Assembly: GCA_030616165.1 (NCBI GenBank)
Contig: JAUWXV010000082.1
Span: 1 to 13,681, forward strand
Source of the DNA: a bacterium
Lineage (GTDB): Bacteria > SM23-31 > JAUVVT01
DNA length: 13,681 nt
Reading direction: 5' to 3'
The notes below the pieces were generated by a model. It worked only from the letters and a program-made list of their open reading frames with translations. It had not been told where the DNA came from and did not search any database. Below, piece by piece: positions 5,631 through 13,412 of the stretch. The position numbers were made by a program, and so were the translations under genes. The first letter of the stretch is position 1. Every line of letters starts with the position of its first letter.

Positions 5631-5906
5631 TTACTCTCCATTAATCAGCCAGTTTGCCAGCAGAGAAGCGATCTTTTCGGGCTTTGTTGAAGAGTATCCA
5701 GCCACTTTCCCCATCATTTCAGCCCTGCGCTTTGCTTCGAGGGATATCTCTTCTTCAATTGTTTCTGCCTCAAGGTCCAAGGCTGATTTAGGTCTCGGAC
5801 GGGGAACCATTCTATCGAGGGACTTGAAAATTATTTTCAGATAAAAATAACAGAATGGGAAAAATAAAAAGATTATCAACATTGATTCAAAAAAACCATT
5901 TTTCAT
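5631..5906 (-). CDS. Membrane protein with FliF-like C-terminal tail
   Basis: This 91-aa protein has one N-terminal membrane helix (about residues 8-27, SMLIIFLFFPFCYFYLKIIF), then a basic proline stretch (RMVPRPRPK), an acidic helix (LEAETIEEEISLEAKRRAEM) and a final helix KPEKIASLLANWLINGE. The last part matches the FliF C-terminus pattern P-E-x-x-A-x-L-L-x-x-W-L, the segment that binds FliG in flagellar rotors. FliF also has a membrane helix before this tail, but FliF is about 500 residues and only the end is present here. A stop codon lies two codons before the ATG, so this is not an open extension of a longer gene. It is the first gene of a pair with the barrel protein. It may be a stand-alone adaptor or a remnant. 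Confidence 0.7.
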   Translation of the reverse strand: MKNGFFESMLIIFLFFPFCYFYLKIIFKSLDRMVPRPRPKSALDLEAETIEEEISLEAKRRAEMMGKVAGYSSTKPEKIASLLANWLINGE

Positions 5907-5988
5907 TGTCTATTCTTGCCTGAAATTTTATTAAGATTTAATTTGTTATTTTAAAATCAGGTTCTTCAGGAATTTTGTCTGAAAAGAA

Positions 5989-6059
5989 TAGGGGCGAAGC
6001 ATTTTTTTGTATATGCTGTAAATTTTTCGAAAACTCTTTCGTTGAATGCTTCGCCCCTA
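5989..6059. repeat. 15-bp inverted repeat, MITE-like
   Basis: TAGGGGCGAAGCATT (5989-6003) is matched by a perfect inverted copy at 6045-6059, with 41 nt of AT-rich DNA between. The arms are much more GC-rich than the flanks. The TAGGGGCGAA-type end is familiar to me from small dispersed repeats in many environmental genomes. It could be a small non-autonomous element or a REP-type doublet. A terminator is less likely, because the loop is long and no T-run follows on either strand. Confidence 0.6.
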
Positions 6060-6259
6060 CACCGCTTAACAGAAAAATAATTATTCATCATGAAATGCTG
6101 TCGATATGGAAGGGGGAGTAACCGGACAAGAAGGAGCAGCCTTTAGAACATAAAATTCATTATTAAATATATTAAAAATAAATCATATATGCAAATATAA
6201 AAAAATTAGATTCCCCCGAGTACTCGTGAGATGAGGAATAGGTATAAAATTTTCTTTGT

Positions 6260-6285
6260 TTACTTTCTTTTTTAAAAGAAAGTAA
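6260..6285. terminator. Possible weak terminator after the SDR gene
   Basis: A perfect 12-bp inverted repeat, TTACTTTCTTTT and AAAAGAAAGTAA with a 2-nt loop, lies six bases past the stop codon of the dehydrogenase gene. The stem is AT-rich and no long T-run follows on the minus strand, so it may end the operon only weakly or be an unrelated palindrome. Confidence 0.35.
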
Positions 6286-6290
6286 CTTAC

Positions 6291-7082
6291 TCATAATCGA
6301 TTAATATTCATTCCACCGCTAATTTCAATAACCATCCCGGTAGAATAAGGGAAATGTCCCTTTGCAATTGCTAAAACCGCTTTGCCTATATCTTCAGGAA
6401 ATCCCCACCTTTTCTGGGGCACAAGCCCTTCGGCAATGAGTTTATCATATTTTTCTTTCACCGGCGCAGTCATATCCGTTTGAATGATTCCCGGACGTAT
6501 TTCATACACATTAATTCCATATTCAGCCAATCTATCGGCAAAGATTTTTGCGGTAATACTTAATGATGCTTTTGAAATACAGTATTCAGCCCTTAAAGGA
6601 GAAGAAACATAGGCAGATATGGAAGAAATAAAAATGATAATAGGTTTAAATTCGGGATTGTCTTTAACCTGTTCTATCATTTGTTTGGCAACTTTTTGAG
6701 TCAGGAAAAAAGGACCTCTTGCGTTTATGGACAAAACTCTATCATAACTTTCCGGTGTAGTTTCCAGCATATCCAATCTCTTCAGAGGGGCTACTCCGGC
6801 ATTATTAACAAGTATATCGATTCTCCCGAATTTATCGAGAACTGAATTTAATATCTTTTCATGCTCTTCTAACGAGGATATATCTCCCTGAACCGGGAGA
6901 AAAGATGCACCTGACTCTTCAATTTTTTCTTTTACTTCAAAAAGCCCGGCTTCCCTGTTATTCGGGTCAAAAATTACATCATTCCCAGCAATGCTGAATC
7001 CATTTTTTGCAAGTTCAATAGCAATACCTCTCCCTATTCCTCTTCCACAACCAGTAATTAACGCAACAGAATTGTTATTCAT
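6291..7082 (-). CDS. SDR-family dehydrogenase (FabG-like)
   Basis: A 263-aa classical short-chain dehydrogenase/reductase that moves hydride between NAD(P) and a hydroxyl/keto group. It has the nucleotide motif TGCGRGIG (10-17), NNAG (93-96) and the catalytic set N120, S154, Y167 and K171 (YCISK). The C-terminal PGIIQTDMT and STGMVIEISGGM are also typical. The length is normal. Automated tools may call it a 3-ketoacyl-ACP reductase, but its place as last gene of an operon with an FAD oxidoreductase (11-nt gap), opposite sugar-phosphate genes, favours a sugar or polyol substrate. Asn34-Asp35 after the second strand hints at NAD rather than NADP, which is an inference. An AGGAGGAGG ribosome site supports the start. 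Confidence 0.93.
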   Translation of the reverse strand: MNNNSVALITGCGRGIGRGIAIELAKNGFSIAGNDVIFDPNNREAGLFEVKEKIEESGASFLPVQGDISSLEEHEKILNSVLDKFGRIDILVNNAGVAPLKRLDMLETTPESYDRVLSINARGPFFLTQKVAKQMIEQVKDNPEFKPIIIFISSISAYVSSPLRAEYCISKASLSITAKIFADRLAEYGINVYEIRPGIIQTDMTAPVKEKYDKLIAEGLVPQKRWGFPEDIGKAVLAIAKGHFPYSTGMVIEISGGMNINRL

Positions 7083-7093
7083 CGTACCTCCTC

Positions 7094-9103
7094 CTATTTG
7101 ATGATATTATCTTTCATGAACTCATTCCAGACATTTTCAAACCATGTATCTTCCTTTGGAATAGGCCTGATATCTACCCACTGTTTTTTAATGCTGTTGT
7201 TATCATCTAAATAGATCTCCAGGATTTTTTTATTAACAGGTGAATCCGCCTCCGTTAAAGTAAATCTCCATTCATCTGTCAATTCTTTACATGGTTTTTC
7301 ACCCTCAGGGTCATGAACAAGATAAGAGCCCCTGCTTTTTCCGCCATTTTCCAGATATTCTTTAATTGCCTCTAAATAGATGGCATGAGTCAAGCAAAGG
7401 TCAATATTTCTAAATGCGGAAGGAAGTTCTTTTAACGAAACGACTCTCATTTCTGCTCTTAAACGCTCATATTGACCCCAGGCTTCATTAACTGCCTTAC
7501 TGACTTTACTATAATCTCTGATGTGAGCACCGCATGCTGACATTCTTTCCTGAAATTCATTTCTCATATTTGGCATAAATTCCTTATCTGCAAAATTGGT
7601 GTCGATAATGCTCTTTGCAAAATCAAATTTATTTTTTATTTGTGTTTCTGCAGCATTAATAAAATTATCTGCACCTGGAGGTTGCCTGTTATATCTTTTG
7701 GAGATGAATAAGGAAGCCCTTAATCCTCCAACCTGTCCGGAATTAAGTGCTGAACCACCAGGGCGGTAAACTCCGTGCGTACCATTAACTTCACCAACAG
7801 GAAAAAGATGTCTTATATTTGATTCCCACCAGGTGTTCCCTTTTATTCCTCCATTATTATGCTGAGCACAAACGGCAATTTCCAGATACTCTTTTGTTAT
7901 ATCGATATCGTGACTTTTATAAAGGTCAATAGCAGGCTGATTCATCTTTTTCAGCCTCTCGATTGGTGTTCCAAATAGCGCACCAGATTTTTCCAGGTAC
8001 ATATATGCTTCTTCCTTTAACAAATCGAAAGAGAAATCCTCAAGTTTGCTCTCTCCACTGGGATTTCGCAAAAAGTCAAGAAATACTCGTCTTCCCATAA
8101 TAACAGTTTCCTGATAAACAAGAATATCAATCAAAGAAGACCCATAATTGTAAACTTTTCTGGGGTCAAAGGGCCATTGATAACCTTTCAGAAAAATCGC
8201 TGTCGCCAGTTTTCCCATATCAGGAAAATAGTCATTCAAAAATTCTTTTTCATCACCACCATCTCGACCAGTTGAAACATATCTTGGTATGACCTGCTGA
8301 TATGTGCCCGAAAGATTCCATCTGAACTTTATGGAAGCCAATCCGTATTGTGATTCGGTCAGGTTATTACCTGTCGCCCCAATCTCAAAAGCAAGACCAG
8401 TTGAACCTAATTGGCTTTCAGGATATACCGAAGTCTTATATATTCCAGCAGGACCTCCAGTGCCTAAAACAACATTCACTGCATTAAATAAAACAAACCC
8501 GCAATTGTCACCCTCTAAATTTTCTTTATCAAGTCCTATAGCGCCAATAACATGCTTTTCATCTCCCCTTTTTTCAGTTAAAAGAGCAATTATTTCGTTA
8601 TTATTGAATACTTTTATTCCTTTATTCTGGATGTCTTTAGTAAGGCATTCAAACATTAAATGAGAGGTAAGAGGTCCGGCAGAAGTTGCTCTTCCACGTG
8701 GGTCATGGTCTGTTTTATAACCAACATAAGTACCGTATTTATCAAAAGGGAATGGAACTCCAAGGCTTACAAGATGATAAAAAGCCTGCAGAGAATTCTG
8801 CGCTTCGCATAACGCTATATCACCATGCATACATCCCCCTTTAAACAGGTCTTCTGCCATTATGATGGGGGAATCCGGCAGCTCTCCCGAAAGTGAAAGT
8901 TTATAATAAGTCTGTTTATCCGAACCTGCATTATTGGAAGTACCCGCTCCCCAACAATCTGTAACTATAACAATATCTTTCAATCCCCTTTCATATAAGT
9001 TTACTGCAGTATTCAAAGAAGCAGCACCGCTCCCGATAATAAGTGTATTTACCGAATATAGTGGAAAAGAAATTTCATTTATTCTTACTTCGGTCTTGGT
9101 CAT
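7094..9103 (-). CDS. FAD-dependent oxidoreductase, SdhA/NadB-like
   Basis: A 669-aa soluble flavoprotein of the fumarate reductase/succinate dehydrogenase/L-aspartate oxidase superfamily. The N-terminal Rossmann motif is VNTLIIGSGAAS (about 18-29; the third glycine is Ser). HDPRGRATSAGP (about 133-144), VLGTGGPAG, and LFPVGEVNGTHGVYRPGGSA (about 430-450) correspond to the FAD and substrate-domain blocks of the family, and SRGSYLVHD near 590 matches the C-terminal helical domain (ESRG-H-xxD in SdhA). No iron-sulfur or membrane partner genes are adjacent, so it is not respiratory SDH. The strict equivalents of the SdhA active-site residues are not obvious. It is co-transcribed with a secreted ConA-like protein and an SDR. 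I infer oxidation of a sugar-derived or hydroxy-acid substrate. AGGAAGGA precedes the start. Confidence 0.88.
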   Translation of the reverse strand: MTKTEVRINEISFPLYSVNTLIIGSGAASLNTAVNLYERGLKDIVIVTDCWGAGTSNNAGSDKQTYYKLSLSGELPDSPIIMAEDLFKGGCMHGDIALCEAQNSLQAFYHLVSLGVPFPFDKYGTYVGYKTDHDPRGRATSAGPLTSHLMFECLTKDIQNKGIKVFNNNEIIALLTEKRGDEKHVIGAIGLDKENLEGDNCGFVLFNAVNVVLGTGGPAGIYKTSVYPESQLGSTGLAFEIGATGNNLTESQYGLASIKFRWNLSGTYQQVIPRYVSTGRDGGDEKEFLNDYFPDMGKLATAIFLKGYQWPFDPRKVYNYGSSLIDILVYQETVIMGRRVFLDFLRNPSGESKLEDFSFDLLKEEAYMYLEKSGALFGTPIERLKKMNQPAIDLYKSHDIDITKEYLEIAVCAQHNNGGIKGNTWWESNIRHLFPVGEVNGTHGVYRPGGSALNSGQVGGLRASLFISKRYNRQPPGADNFINAAETQIKNKFDFAKSIIDTNFADKEFMPNMRNEFQERMSACGAHIRDYSKVSKAVNEAWGQYERLRAEMRVVSLKELPSAFRNIDLCLTHAIYLEAIKEYLENGGKSRGSYLVHDPEGEKPCKELTDEWRFTLTEADSPVNKKILEIYLDDNNSIKKQWVDIRPIPKEDTWFENVWNEFMKDNIIK

Positions 9104-9169
9104 TGCTAATAATTCCTTCCTACTATTAATTATTTGGTATTATCAATAATTATTCATTTATCTAAATTA

Positions 9170-9835
9170 TCATCTTTTGGTTCTACCCACAACTTTAACA
9201 TCATCAAATCCTGCGGTATCATCGAAAGAGCCCATACCGATTCTGCCCCAGTTGAACGTCTTATCCACAGCAGTCATAATTGGAAATTCAAAATCATCAA
9301 CATAAACCTCTATCAATCCACTTTCGGTATCTCGTCTAAGACGTATATCGTGAAACTTTTTATCGGTCAATCTTGGAATGCTTTCACCGGTCAATATTAG
9401 TTTTCTGTCCTGCCCATTAACAATCAATATAGAATTATGAACGTCATCATGATAATTTGAAAGGTGTGCGTAATAGAAATGAGTCTGGTCTTGATAGCAA
9501 AATACCAGTATTATGTCCCGCCCCCTTGTTTCAACAGACCTCAAACACCTGCCTTTTAATGTCATCGTAAAATCAGTAAAATTCAAATCCTTTATCAATG
9601 AAAATGCACCTGGTTTTCTTATAGCCCCTTCTGATTGTCCTGGGGTTTTAAGATGATAATAATAATTGTTATTCTCTTTTATTACTTCCCAATTTTGGGG
9701 ATTGTTTGGCTCCCAATTTTTTGCAGTCCCATTTTCAAAATCATCAAAAAATTTCTTTAATTCTAATTGCGGAAAACTATTTGTAAAAAATACTATTAAA
9801 ATAATAAAAAATATAATAATCTTTCCCTTCATCAT
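9170..9835 (-). CDS. Secreted ConA-like (DUF1080/LamG-type) protein
   Basis: A 221-aa protein with a signal peptide (about 1-23, ending NSFPQ; no lipobox cysteine) and a single concanavalin A-like beta-sandwich. Features are DDFENGTAKNWEPNNPQNW near the start, FTDFTMTLKGRC, a central HFYYAHLSNYHDDVHNSILIVNG, KFHDIRLRRD..GLIEVYVDD and the closing GRIGMGSFDDTAGFDDVKV. This pattern is shared by LamG-like and DUF1080 proteins, which bind or hydrolyse carbohydrates, including 3-keto-glycosides in some DUF1080 members. I cannot identify catalytic residues. It is exported, probably to the periplasm or surface, and leads into the FAD oxidoreductase gene (66-nt gap). AAGGAG lies 9 nt before the first of two consecutive ATGs. 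Confidence 0.82.
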   Translation of the reverse strand: MMKGKIIIFFIILIVFFTNSFPQLELKKFFDDFENGTAKNWEPNNPQNWEVIKENNNYYYHLKTPGQSEGAIRKPGAFSLIKDLNFTDFTMTLKGRCLRSVETRGRDIILVFCYQDQTHFYYAHLSNYHDDVHNSILIVNGQDRKLILTGESIPRLTDKKFHDIRLRRDTESGLIEVYVDDFEFPIMTAVDKTFNWGRIGMGSFDDTAGFDDVKVVGRTKR

Positions 9836-9860
9836 ATTAAATTACTCCTTAATAATTCCT

Positions 9861-10001
9861 TTATTTACTGTTTATTCTGTATATAAAAGCAGCCTTATAC
9901 CAATAAGCAAGTTTCCATCCTTCTTCAAGTTCCTTATCATTCAACGTAGGATTGAGCATCGAATGAACTATCATTTTTGCAAGTCTTTTTCTTGTAAGCA
10001 T
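9861..10001 (-). CDS. Small 46-aa protein, first gene of operon
   Basis: An open frame of 46 residues (MLTRKRLAKMIVHSMLNPTL ... WKLAYWYKAAFIYRINSK) with GGAG 10 nt upstream and a 25-nt gap to the secreted protein. It is basic, predicted mainly helical and W/Y-rich near the C-terminus, with no clear membrane segment or signal peptide. I do not recognise it. Spacing, strand and protein-like composition make it a likely leader gene of the minus-strand operon, perhaps a small regulator or assembly factor. The 200-nt AT-rich gap on its upstream side (10002-10205) must hold the divergent promoters, but I could not pick clear boxes. Confidence 0.55.
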   Translation of the reverse strand: MLTRKRLAKMIVHSMLNPTLNDKELEEGWKLAYWYKAAFIYRINSK

Positions 10002-10205
10002 TATTTCTTATCTCCAGTGGAATCATTAATCAATATTAAATAATTTTATTTTAATATAAAAAATATTAAGATAAATGCAATTAATTTTAATTTATAGTCC
10101 AAATTATAAATTTTAATAGATTTAAATTTCCCTTGATTAAAAAATTTATTTAATATATATTTTAAAATATTTTAAATTATCAAATTAAGTAAAAAGAGGC
10201 AAAAT

Positions 10206-11357
10206 ATGAAAAAATATTTAATATTGCTTTTAATTCTCTTACCAATAAGAATAGAAAGCCAGACAATTATCCCCGAAAACAATCTTGGTGAAAACACCAT
10301 TTCACTCGAGTGGACTTCACCACAGTATTCACTTGCTGGGGGCGTTTCTTCTGTCAACAATGTTATTGATGATTATTTCGTTTTAAAAGATAATAAATAT
10401 TTCGGTATGTGGGATAATAATACTCAACAAAAAATATTGACACTGGAAATGGAGACAAATGATTTCAACTGGTTACCTGTAGGAGATATAAATAACAATG
10501 GGAGCAGTGATTATATATTTTTAGTTTATCAGGGAAACTCCTTAAAAGTTAAATTTTATGATTCTGAAACAAAAGAATACTTTTACGATACAATACAATT
10601 TGTCCCTTATTTAACATTAATAGGTTTGACAGATTATAATAATGATAAAATTTACGAACCTGTGCTTGGAAACTACATGGGACCCGATAATTATTACGGA
10701 GTATGGGATTACATTGAAGCCAAATGGATATGGAAAGTTTCTATTGGCTCAAGTATTCCATTCCCCAATGTCTACAACTTCTTCCCATTAGATTTAAACA
10801 ATAACGGCGCAAAAGATATTATAGTTGAATATATCGACACATTAAAAACCCAGAGCCTTGCAGTCCATGAAGGAAGCACTGGTGATTTACTTTTAGAAAA
10901 GACAAGCTCTACCTTTGATTATGTTATATTTGACTTAGAAAATGTTGATTCTGACAGTATCGTAGAACTTTTGATTTATGAACTGGACTTGTACTCTGGA
11001 AACTATAGAATGTTAATCTATTCCACAGACTATTATATTCCCACTCCAATTATTGCAGAAAATGAACAAATTCAATTGAACTCTTACGCCCTTTTTAAAA
11101 ATTATCCCAATCCATTTAATCCATCTACAACAATCGATTTTCAGATTCCGAAAAGGGAGTTTGTAGATATTATAATATATAATATACTTGGTCAGGAAAT
11201 CACAAGGTTAAAAAATGAATATTTAAATCCTGGCACTTACTCTGTAGATTGGGGAGCAAAAGACAAATCGGGTATTCCCGTATCATCAGGTATATATATC
11301 TATGTCCTCAAAACTAAACAAAAATTTCTGTCAAAAAGAATGACATTAATCAAGTAA
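10206..11357 (+). CDS. Secreted protein with T9SS sorting domain
   Basis: A 383-aa exported protein. The signal peptide is MKKYLILLLILLPIRIESQ. The body has four segments like FG-GAP/VCBS repeats with calcium-type loops: GDINNNGSSDY (about 97-107), DYNNDKIYEP (about 143-152), DLNNNGAKDI (about 197-206) and DLENVDSDSIVE (about 244-255). This suggests a beta-propeller-like domain. The last 85 or so residues form a type A sorting domain of FlgD-like fold (NYPNPFNPSTTI, YNILGQEITRL, PGTYSVDW, SSGIYIYVL, KRMTLIK), which in FCB bacteria directs secretion and surface attachment through the type IX (Por) system. It is divergent from the oxidoreductase operon and 53 nt before the isomerase gene. A role in surface binding of the substrate is an inference. 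The ribosome site is AGAGG. Confidence 0.9.
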   Translation: MKKYLILLLILLPIRIESQTIIPENNLGENTISLEWTSPQYSLAGGVSSVNNVIDDYFVLKDNKYFGMWDNNTQQKILTLEMETNDFNWLPVGDINNNGSSDYIFLVYQGNSLKVKFYDSETKEYFYDTIQFVPYLTLIGLTDYNNDKIYEPVLGNYMGPDNYYGVWDYIEAKWIWKVSIGSSIPFPNVYNFFPLDLNNNGAKDIIVEYIDTLKTQSLAVHEGSTGDLLLEKTSSTFDYVIFDLENVDSDSIVELLIYELDLYSGNYRMLIYSTDYYIPTPIIAENEQIQLNSYALFKNYPNPFNPSTTIDFQIPKREFVDIIIYNILGQEITRLKNEYLNPGTYSVDWGAKDKSGIPVSSGIYIYVLKTKQKFLSKRMTLIK

Positions 11358-11410
11358 ATGAATATCGAAAATCTTTTACCAAAAAAACTAAAATCAATGG
11401 AGATTATACT

Positions 11411-12286
11411 ATGTCGAGTGATATAAATCCGCTGGAATTATACGAGTGGTGTAAAATCCCACCAGAAGAACTCCCAAACCATCCAAAAGCAAAGGTCAAA
11501 ATCAAAATACTTCCGACAAAAGAGGATGTTTATAAAGACTTTGCACAGACAATCTATGATGAAATTAAATCCAACAATGAAGCAGGAAAACCGACCCGCC
11601 TCATTCTTCCCTGTGGACCACGAGGCGAATATCCTTTCCTTGTAAAACTGATAAATGAGATGCACCTATCATTAAGAAATGTTTATGCTTTTCAGATGGA
11701 CGAGTGCCTTGACTGGCAGGGGCGTCCTATTCCGCTCGACCATCCTATGAGTTTTGCTGGATGGATGTATAAAAATTTTTACCACGCTGTTAGCAAAGAA
11801 TTTCAAATACCCCCTGAACAAATCCATTTCCCTGACCCGTTTAATATCGATAGAATAAGCGAAGAAATTGAAAAGGTTGGTGGAATTGATACTGTTTATG
11901 GGGGAGTAGGGTATAGGGGGCACCTCGCTTATAATGAGCCTCCCGATTCAAGGTGGTATGCTATAAGCAAAGATGAATTCCGGAACTCGAAAACCAGAAT
12001 CCTCAATCTTAAAGAAGATACATTGATTGCTTTGAGTCAGCGAGCTTTTGGAGGATGTTCATATCGTGTTCCGCCGATGGCTGTTACTCTGGGTATGAAA
12101 GATATTTTAAATGCGAAAAGAATTAGACTTTACAGCGAGACTGGTTCATGGAAACAAACAGTTATAAGAGTACTTCTTTTTGGTCCGGTTACAACTGAAT
12201 ACCCGGTTACATTTTGTCAGGAGAACCCGGGCTGCCTGATTACAGTTGATAAAGCAACAGCGGAATGTCCAGACCTTGGAATATAA
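11411..12286 (+). CDS. NagB-like sugar-phosphate isomerase homologue
   Basis: A 291-aa protein of the glucosamine-6-phosphate deaminase/6-phosphogluconolactonase family. Family blocks are seen at FQMDE (94-98), GVGYRGHLAYNEP (165-177), VPPMAVTLGMKDILNAKRI (220-238) and TGSWKQ (244-249), with an N-terminal extension of about 25 residues beyond the usual 266. Compared with E. coli NagB, Asp72, His143 and Glu148 are kept (D97, H171, E176), but the catalytic Asp141 is replaced by Arg169. The phosphate loop LPTGGTP reads LPCGPRGEYP (66-75). It may therefore not be a true deaminase; another isomerase or a non-catalytic sensor is possible. It is 15 nt upstream of the kinase gene, so the two are likely co-expressed. 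GGAG lies 8 nt before the ATG. Confidence 0.85.
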   Translation: MSSDINPLELYEWCKIPPEELPNHPKAKVKIKILPTKEDVYKDFAQTIYDEIKSNNEAGKPTRLILPCGPRGEYPFLVKLINEMHLSLRNVYAFQMDECLDWQGRPIPLDHPMSFAGWMYKNFYHAVSKEFQIPPEQIHFPDPFNIDRISEEIEKVGGIDTVYGGVGYRGHLAYNEPPDSRWYAISKDEFRNSKTRILNLKEDTLIALSQRAFGGCSYRVPPMAVTLGMKDILNAKRIRLYSETGSWKQTVIRVLLFGPVTTEYPVTFCQENPGCLITVDKATAECPDLGI

Positions 12287-12301
12287 ACCAGGAATCCTCA
12301 A

Positions 12302-13255
12302 ATGAAAAGAGACCATATTATTATTGTAGGTGCGCACCTTCAAGGTTACTTTATGAGGGTGGAAACCTTCCCAAAAGAGGACGAAACGGTTATCGGATGG
12401 GATTTCAAAGAAGCCCTTGATGGTGGTAAGGGTTCGCATCAGGCAATTGCATGTGCGAGGCTTGGAATACCTACATACTTTGTTGGAAAAGTCGGAAACG
12501 ACAGACTTGGTAAAAGAGGTATTCAATGGATGAAGGAAGCAGGTGTTAACCTGAGATATCTCAAAATCACCAATGATAAACCAACGGGTGCTGGATTTGT
12601 TATGATTAATCCAAAAGGAGTTCCCGCAATTACATCTGCAATGGGAGCCAATGAAGACTTGAGTATTGGAGAACTCGAATCTGCAAAAGAAGCATTTTTA
12701 AGGTCATCTTATTTAATGGTATCACTTGAAATACCCGTTGACATCGGTCTTTACGCATGCAAACTCGGAAAAAAATATGATACAAATGTAATCCTCAATC
12801 CCGCTCCTTCTAAATTACTTGTCGGAAAATCTCTAAAAGATGTCGATATACTAACTCCCAATACCGCAGAAGCAAAAACAATCCTCGGAATTGACCCCGA
12901 TGAAAATGTTGAACCGAAAATTCTTGCTGAGGAAATCAGTAAGAAATTCGGCATAAATAAAATCGCAATCTCCCTTGGCGCAAATGGTGCTTTTACTTAT
13001 GAAAATGGCTCCTGCTGGAGTATTCCACTCGTAAAAGTAAAAACACTTGATACACCCGGTGCTGGAGACGCTTTTAATTCTGGAATTGTCCTCGGACTTA
13101 TGAAAGGACTCTCATTTAAGGATTCTGTCCAGGTTGGCTGTCTGGCTGGCGGGTATGCTGTCACCATAAGAGAGAGTATCCCATCATTCCCTACACTCGA
13201 ACAATTAAAAAAATCCGCCGAAGAAAAAAATATAAAGATTGTAGAAAAATTCTAA
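12302..13255 (+). CDS. PfkB/ribokinase-like sugar kinase
   Basis: A 317-aa kinase of the PfkB family, which phosphorylates a sugar or nucleoside hydroxyl with ATP. Signature 1 is ALDGGKGSHQAIACARLG (38-55) and signature 2 is LDTPGAGDAFNSG (249-261) with catalytic base D256 and the anion hole GAGD. ILNPAPS (164-170) and LTPNTAEA (184-191) match ribokinase. The length is normal. In the N-terminal substrate strand the ribokinase Asp (VGSINAD in E. coli) is replaced by Gly15 (VGAHLQG), and GET by DET, so ribose is unlikely to be the substrate. It is in an operon with the NagB-like gene, pairing phosphorylation with a sugar-phosphate step. AGGA lies 8 nt upstream of the ATG. Confidence 0.92.
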   Translation: MKRDHIIIVGAHLQGYFMRVETFPKEDETVIGWDFKEALDGGKGSHQAIACARLGIPTYFVGKVGNDRLGKRGIQWMKEAGVNLRYLKITNDKPTGAGFVMINPKGVPAITSAMGANEDLSIGELESAKEAFLRSSYLMVSLEIPVDIGLYACKLGKKYDTNVILNPAPSKLLVGKSLKDVDILTPNTAEAKTILGIDPDENVEPKILAEEISKKFGINKIAISLGANGAFTYENGSCWSIPLVKVKTLDTPGAGDAFNSGIVLGLMKGLSFKDSVQVGCLAGGYAVTIRESIPSFPTLEQLKKSAEEKNIKIVEKF

Positions 13256-13332
13256 GTAAAAAAAGAAAATCCAAAAAATTGCGGGTCAAATACGTGATTA
13301 GCAAAACAATATAACATTATAATTTACGTAGC

Positions 13333-13350
13333 GGCGGTTCGCGAACCGCC
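13333..13350. repeat. REP-like perfect palindrome
   Basis: GGCGGTTCGCGAACCGCC is a perfect 18-nt palindrome flanked by GTAGC on the left and CTAAC on the right. It stands about 60 nt before the transposase gene that begins at 13413. REP palindromes next to their RAYT gene are the known arrangement for this family. Confidence 0.7.
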
Positions 13351-13412
13351 CTAACATGGTGAAGGTGTGATGGGTGCAATATACATAATTTTCATTTAAA
13401 TATCGGAAATTT

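Larger units (their letters stand above)
5907..6290. other. Intergenic gap with inverted repeats
   Basis: No gene is supported. The gap contains the 15-bp inverted repeat at 5989-6059, the 12-bp AT-rich hairpin at 6260-6285 and a short GC-richer segment near 6085-6150 without a protein I recognise. It separates two minus-strand operons. Confidence 0.6.
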
